A stretch of 9,238 bases of DNA from assembly GCA_016195145.1 (NCBI GenBank), contig JACQAF010000209.1:1-9238 (forward strand), in the 5' to 3' direction. The DNA comes from Rhodospirillales bacterium (GTDB lineage: Bacteria; Pseudomonadota; Alphaproteobacteria; CACIAM-22H2). Shown one piece after another: positions 7,249-9,238 of this stretch (within the stretch, counting starts at the first letter, position 1; each line of letters opens with the position of its first letter). The position numbers and the translations under genes were made by a program. The notes below the pieces were generated by a model that worked only from the letters and a program-made list of their open reading frames with translations, was not told the origin of the DNA and ran no database searches.

Positions 7249-7284
7249 CGGCCGAAGGATTGATCCCGGCGCGCCATTTGACCG
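7249..7284 (+). repeat. right copy of imperfect direct repeat (duplicated xerD tail)
   Basis: The first 17 bp are identical to 6576-6592; then come one mismatch, CGGCG, a 4-bp unmatched stretch, and ATTTGACCG. Weaker similarity extends left to about 7233. Read in the xerD frame, that stretch encodes RRRKPRPKD and a stop, against PRRKSRPKD and a stop in xerD itself. It borders the islet on the right and runs into the likely promoter of the SPFH gene. Confidence 0.7.
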
Positions 7285-7306
7285 CCCCCGGACGGTTTGG
7301 CATGCT
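7278..7306 (+). promoter_or_regulatory. candidate promoter of the SPFH-nfeD operon
   Basis: TTGACC (7278-7283) is followed after exactly 17 bp by CATGCT (7301-7306), which keeps A2 and T6 of the -10 consensus. Transcription would start about 20 bp before the SPFH start codon. The -35 element lies in the block duplicated at 6613-6618, where no matching -10 follows. Confidence 0.35.
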
Positions 7307-7334
7307 CGCGTTTCAACCGGGGGGGGGTAAAATC

Positions 7335-8297
7335 ATGGGCGGTCTCGAATTCAGCGGGGTGTTCGTCATCCTGTTGCTAGTGCTTGCGGTAATTTTCATA
7401 TTCATGGGTGTCCAGTCGGTCTCGCAGGGCACCGAATACACGGTCGAACGGTTCGGGCGTTATACGCGCACCTTGCGGCCGGGCCTTAACCTGATCGTGC
7501 CGATCGTCGACCGCATCGGCGCCAAGCTCAACATGATGGAACAGGTGCTCGACGTGCCCTCGCAGGAGATCATCAGCCGCGACAACGCGATGGTGACCGT
7601 CGACGGCGTTGTGTTCTATCAGGTGCTCGATGCGCCCAAGGCCGCCTATGAGGTGAGCAACCTCACCCTCGCCGTCCTCAATCTCGCCATGACCAATATC
7701 CGCACGGTCATGGGCTCGCTCGATCTCGACGAGTTGCTGTCGCAGCGCGACAAGATCAACGCGCAGCTGCTCGGCGTCATCGACCACGCGACCGCGCCGT
7801 GGGGCATCAAGGTGACGCGCATCGAGATCAAGGACATCGCCCCGCCCAAGGACCTGGTCGACTCGATGGCCCGCCAGATGAAGGCCGAACGCGACAAGCG
7901 GGCCAGCATCCTCGAGGCGGAGGGCCTGCGCCAGGCCGACATTCTCAAGGCCGAGGGCGAGAAACAGGCGACCATTCTCGGCGCCGAGGGCCGGCGCGAA
8001 GCCGCTTTTCGCGATGCCGAGGCGCGCGAGCGCGCCGCCGAGGCCGAGGCGAAAGCGACCGCCCTCGTCTCCGAGGCGATCGGCAAGGGCAGCGTGCAGG
8101 CGATCAATTATTTCGTCGCCCAGAAATATGTCGAGGCGCTGGGCAAGATCGCCTCCGCCCCGAACCAGAAGGTCATCCTGATGCCGCTGGAAGCGTCGAG
8201 CGTTATCGGCGCCGTCGCCGGCATCGCCGAGATTGCACGCGAGGCATTCGACAAGGACAAGCGCATCGCGCCGTGGGGGGATGCGAGGCCGAAATGA
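7335..8297 (+). CDS. qmcA: SPFH/stomatin-like membrane protein (QmcA/paraslipin type)
   Basis: The 320-aa product has an N-terminal hydrophobic anchor at about residues 8-27. An SPFH (band 7) domain follows at about 28-185, including ERFGRYTRTLRPGLNLIVP (38-56) and VPSQEIISRDNAMVTVDGVV (74-93). Next comes an Ala/Glu/Arg-rich coiled coil at about 183-250, with repeated EAEG/KAEG units (ILEAEG, ILKAEG, ILGAEG), and a C-terminal hydrophobic patch near 286-300. Such proteins form large oligomeric cages on the inner membrane and organise membrane microdomains or modulate FtsH-type proteolysis. ATG 7335 is preferred: it gives the family-like N-terminus and follows a nine-G tract seven bases upstream that can serve as the ribosome binding site. 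An in-frame ATG at 7302 is an alternative. Its stop overlaps the nfeD start. Confidence 0.93.
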   Translation: MGGLEFSGVFVILLLVLAVIFIFMGVQSVSQGTEYTVERFGRYTRTLRPGLNLIVPIVDRIGAKLNMMEQVLDVPSQEIISRDNAMVTVDGVVFYQVLDAPKAAYEVSNLTLAVLNLAMTNIRTVMGSLDLDELLSQRDKINAQLLGVIDHATAPWGIKVTRIEIKDIAPPKDLVDSMARQMKAERDKRASILEAEGLRQADILKAEGEKQATILGAEGRREAAFRDAEARERAAEAEAKATALVSEAIGKGSVQAINYFVAQKYVEALGKIASAPNQKVILMPLEASSVIGAVAGIAEIAREAFDKDKRIAPWGDARPK

Positions 8298-8734
8298 CGC
8301 CCGAGTTCAGCTTCTGGCATTGGTGGGCGCTGGCGCTCGCCCTCGCCGTGATCGAGATTTTTGCGCCCGGTGCGTCATTCCTGTGGCTCGCCCTCGCCGC
8401 GGCCCTGGTCGGGGCGGTGATGTTCGTCGCGCCCGACCTGCCGTGGCAGATTCAGACGGTCGTGTTCGCCGGCGCGGCCGTAGCCAGCATCGTCCTCTGG
8501 CTGGCTTTCCGCCGCCGCCCGAGCCGGACCGATCAGCCCGCCCTCAATCGCCGGGCCGAGCAATACCTCAACCGTAAGGTGGCGCTTGAGTCCGCAATCG
8601 TTAACGGATTCGGGCGGCTCAGGATCGACGATACCATCTGGCGCATCGAGGGGCCGGACCTGCCGGCCGGCACATCGGTCGTCATCGTCGGCATCGATGG
8701 CACGACGCTCAAGGTCGAGAAATCGGCCGCCTGA
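8294..8734 (+). CDS. NfeD-like membrane protein, SPFH partner
   Basis: The 146-aa protein is a short NfeD (NfeD1b/YbbJ type). Hydrophobic segments occupy about residues 10-47 and 53-72 and probably form three or four membrane helices, with charged RRRPSR after the last. A soluble beta-rich OB-fold domain fills about 92-143, including VNGFGRLRIDDTIWRIEG (103-120) and a G-containing VVIVGIDGTTLKVE strand pair. NfeD proteins are almost always encoded next to an SPFH protein and are thought to assemble with it. Here the ATG overlaps the SPFH stop by four bases (ATGA), which fits translational coupling and a shared complex. It lacks the serine protease domain of long NfeD proteins. The family call is firm. 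Confidence 0.93.
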   Translation: MTPEFSFWHWWALALALAVIEIFAPGASFLWLALAAALVGAVMFVAPDLPWQIQTVVFAGAAVASIVLWLAFRRRPSRTDQPALNRRAEQYLNRKVALESAIVNGFGRLRIDDTIWRIEGPDLPAGTSVVIVGIDGTTLKVEKSAA

Positions 8735-8745
8735 TCCCGCAGCGA

Positions 8746-8760
8746 AACGCCGCAGGCGTT
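8746..8760 (+). terminator. weak hairpin after nfeD
   Basis: A 6-bp perfect stem (AACGCC / GGCGTT) with a 3-nt loop begins 12 bp after the nfeD stop and is followed by a pyrimidine-rich CCTTGCCTTTCC. It could terminate the SPFH-nfeD transcript, but the stem is short and there is no clean T-run. Confidence 0.35.
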
Positions 8761-8781
8761 CCTTGCCTTTCCGGGCAGTCC

Positions 8782-8797
8782 CGGTCTAAACAGACCG
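8782..8797. promoter_or_regulatory. perfect palindrome upstream of the malate synthase gene
   Basis: CGGTCT-AAAC-AGACCG is a perfect 6-bp inverted repeat with a 4-nt centre, 30 bp upstream of the start codon at 8828. It may be an operator for a dimeric regulator or part of a terminator with the preceding hairpin. No recognised regulator motif is assigned. Confidence 0.3.
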
Positions 8798-8827
8798 TAC
8801 TTCCCAGCATATCAAGGAAACACGCCG

Positions 8828-9238
8828 ATGGCCGCCCGCAAGAAATCTGCCCGCCCAGCACGTAAACCCGCCCGCAAGGCCGCCGCCCGGAAGCGGCCGA
8901 CCAAGACACGTAGCGCACGCAAAGCCGCCCCCCGCAAGGCTGCCGCCCGCAAGATGTCGGCGCGTAAGAAGATTGCGGTGCGGAAACCGGCAAAAAAGAC
9001 AGTTAAAAAGGTCGCCAAAAAAGCGGCGAAACGGATTGCGAAGATCCGGGCGGCGGCGAAGCCGGCGACAAAACCTCAGATCGCAAACCGTCCCCAGATT
9101 CCCGCCGGCGTCGAGATCGCCGCGCCGATCCGCCCCGGCTATGAGGCGATCCTCACCCCGGCGGCGATCGAGTTCGCGGTCGGGCTGGAACGCAAATTCG
9201 GCAACCGGGTACGTGAGCTGCTCGCCCGCCGGGCCGAA
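8828..9238 (+). CDS. aceB: malate synthase A with histone H1-like N-terminal extension, 3' end outside window
   Basis: The first 137 codons are visible and the frame stays open to the window edge. Residues 1 to about 83 are almost wholly Lys, Arg, Ala and Pro, with recurring ARKAAARK- and KKVAKKAAKR-like units as in bacterial histone H1-like proteins. From about residue 92 the sequence changes to AGVEIAAPIRPGYEAILTPA and then IEFAVGLERKFGNRVRELLA, the N-terminus of malate synthase A, which condenses glyoxylate and acetyl-CoA in the glyoxylate bypass. The ATG at 8828 has AAGGA nine bases upstream. Later in-frame starts (ATG 8954, GTG 8978) would still leave 40-50 basic residues, and no start lies at the enzyme boundary, so at least part of the extension belongs to the enzyme. 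Active-site residues lie beyond the window. The enzyme is identified from about 45 residues; the tail's role is unknown. Confidence 0.82.
   Translation, partial: MAARKKSARPARKPARKAAARKRPTKTRSARKAAPRKAAARKMSARKKIAVRKPAKKTVKKVAKKAAKRIAKIRAAAKPATKPQIANRPQIPAGVEIAAPIRPGYEAILTPAAIEFAVGLERKFGNRVRELLARRAE

Noticed and set aside
6576..7284. CRISPR or simple target-site duplication of an insertion sequence as the explanation of the direct repeats
   Set aside because: There are only two copies, 673 bp apart, so it is not CRISPR; the 36-44 bp imperfect length is far beyond the 8-9 bp duplications typical of IS1-type elements.
7034..7303. 90-residue N-terminal extension of the 47-aa protein
   Set aside because: The extension consists of antisense xerD-tail repeat and a transposase remnant; the strong ribosome binding site is directly before ATG 7033.
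8812..9018. Minus-strand ORF with a repetitive Ala/Leu/Arg pattern resembling pentapeptide repeats
   Set aside because: It is the mirror of the Lys/Arg/Ala codon repeats on the plus strand, where the frame has a ribosome binding site and continues into malate synthase.

Overview
The window is GC-rich, densely packed bacterial DNA with gene content and order typical of Alphaproteobacteria, probably Rhodospirillales or a relative. The pointers are the run aroK-aroB-CNNM transporter beside xerD, and an SPFH/NfeD pair. No rRNA, tRNA or CRISPR array was seen. The taxonomic call is inference from gene order, codon bias and protein character, not from a marker gene.

Left half, minus strand (1-3489): shikimate kinase (aroK), 3-dehydroquinate synthase (aroB) and a CNNM/CorC-type membrane protein with two CBS domains form one tightly overlapping operon (4-bp and 1-bp overlaps). 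About 160 bp further on, a separate CBS-domain protein runs off the left edge. aroK and aroB are two steps of the shikimate pathway; the transporter is probably a Mg2+/divalent-cation exporter.

Middle, plus strand (3688-6590): a divergent unit starts with a 49-aa single-pass membrane protein, too short for most gene callers. It overlaps an exported alpha-helical protein of unknown function, followed by the tyrosine recombinase gene xerD. The helical protein's signal peptide lies in a different frame from its body: one base appears to be missing near 3872-3880.

Islet (about 6593-7265): immediately after xerD comes about 670 bp of different character. It holds a frameshifted small orphan gene, a 47-aa Lys/Ser-rich gene on the minus strand, and the C-terminal remnant of an IS1-type transposase. 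It is bounded by two imperfect copies of a roughly 36-44 bp direct repeat that includes the last codons of xerD, so the region looks like a small insertion at the xerD 3' end.

Right end, plus strand (7335-9238): an SPFH/stomatin-like protein and its NfeD partner overlap by 4 bp and form a membrane-quality-control pair. Last comes the start of malate synthase A (glyoxylate bypass). Its reading frame opens with about 85 residues of Lys/Arg/Ala-rich, histone H1-like sequence before the enzyme proper. This fusion is the most unusual feature of the window.
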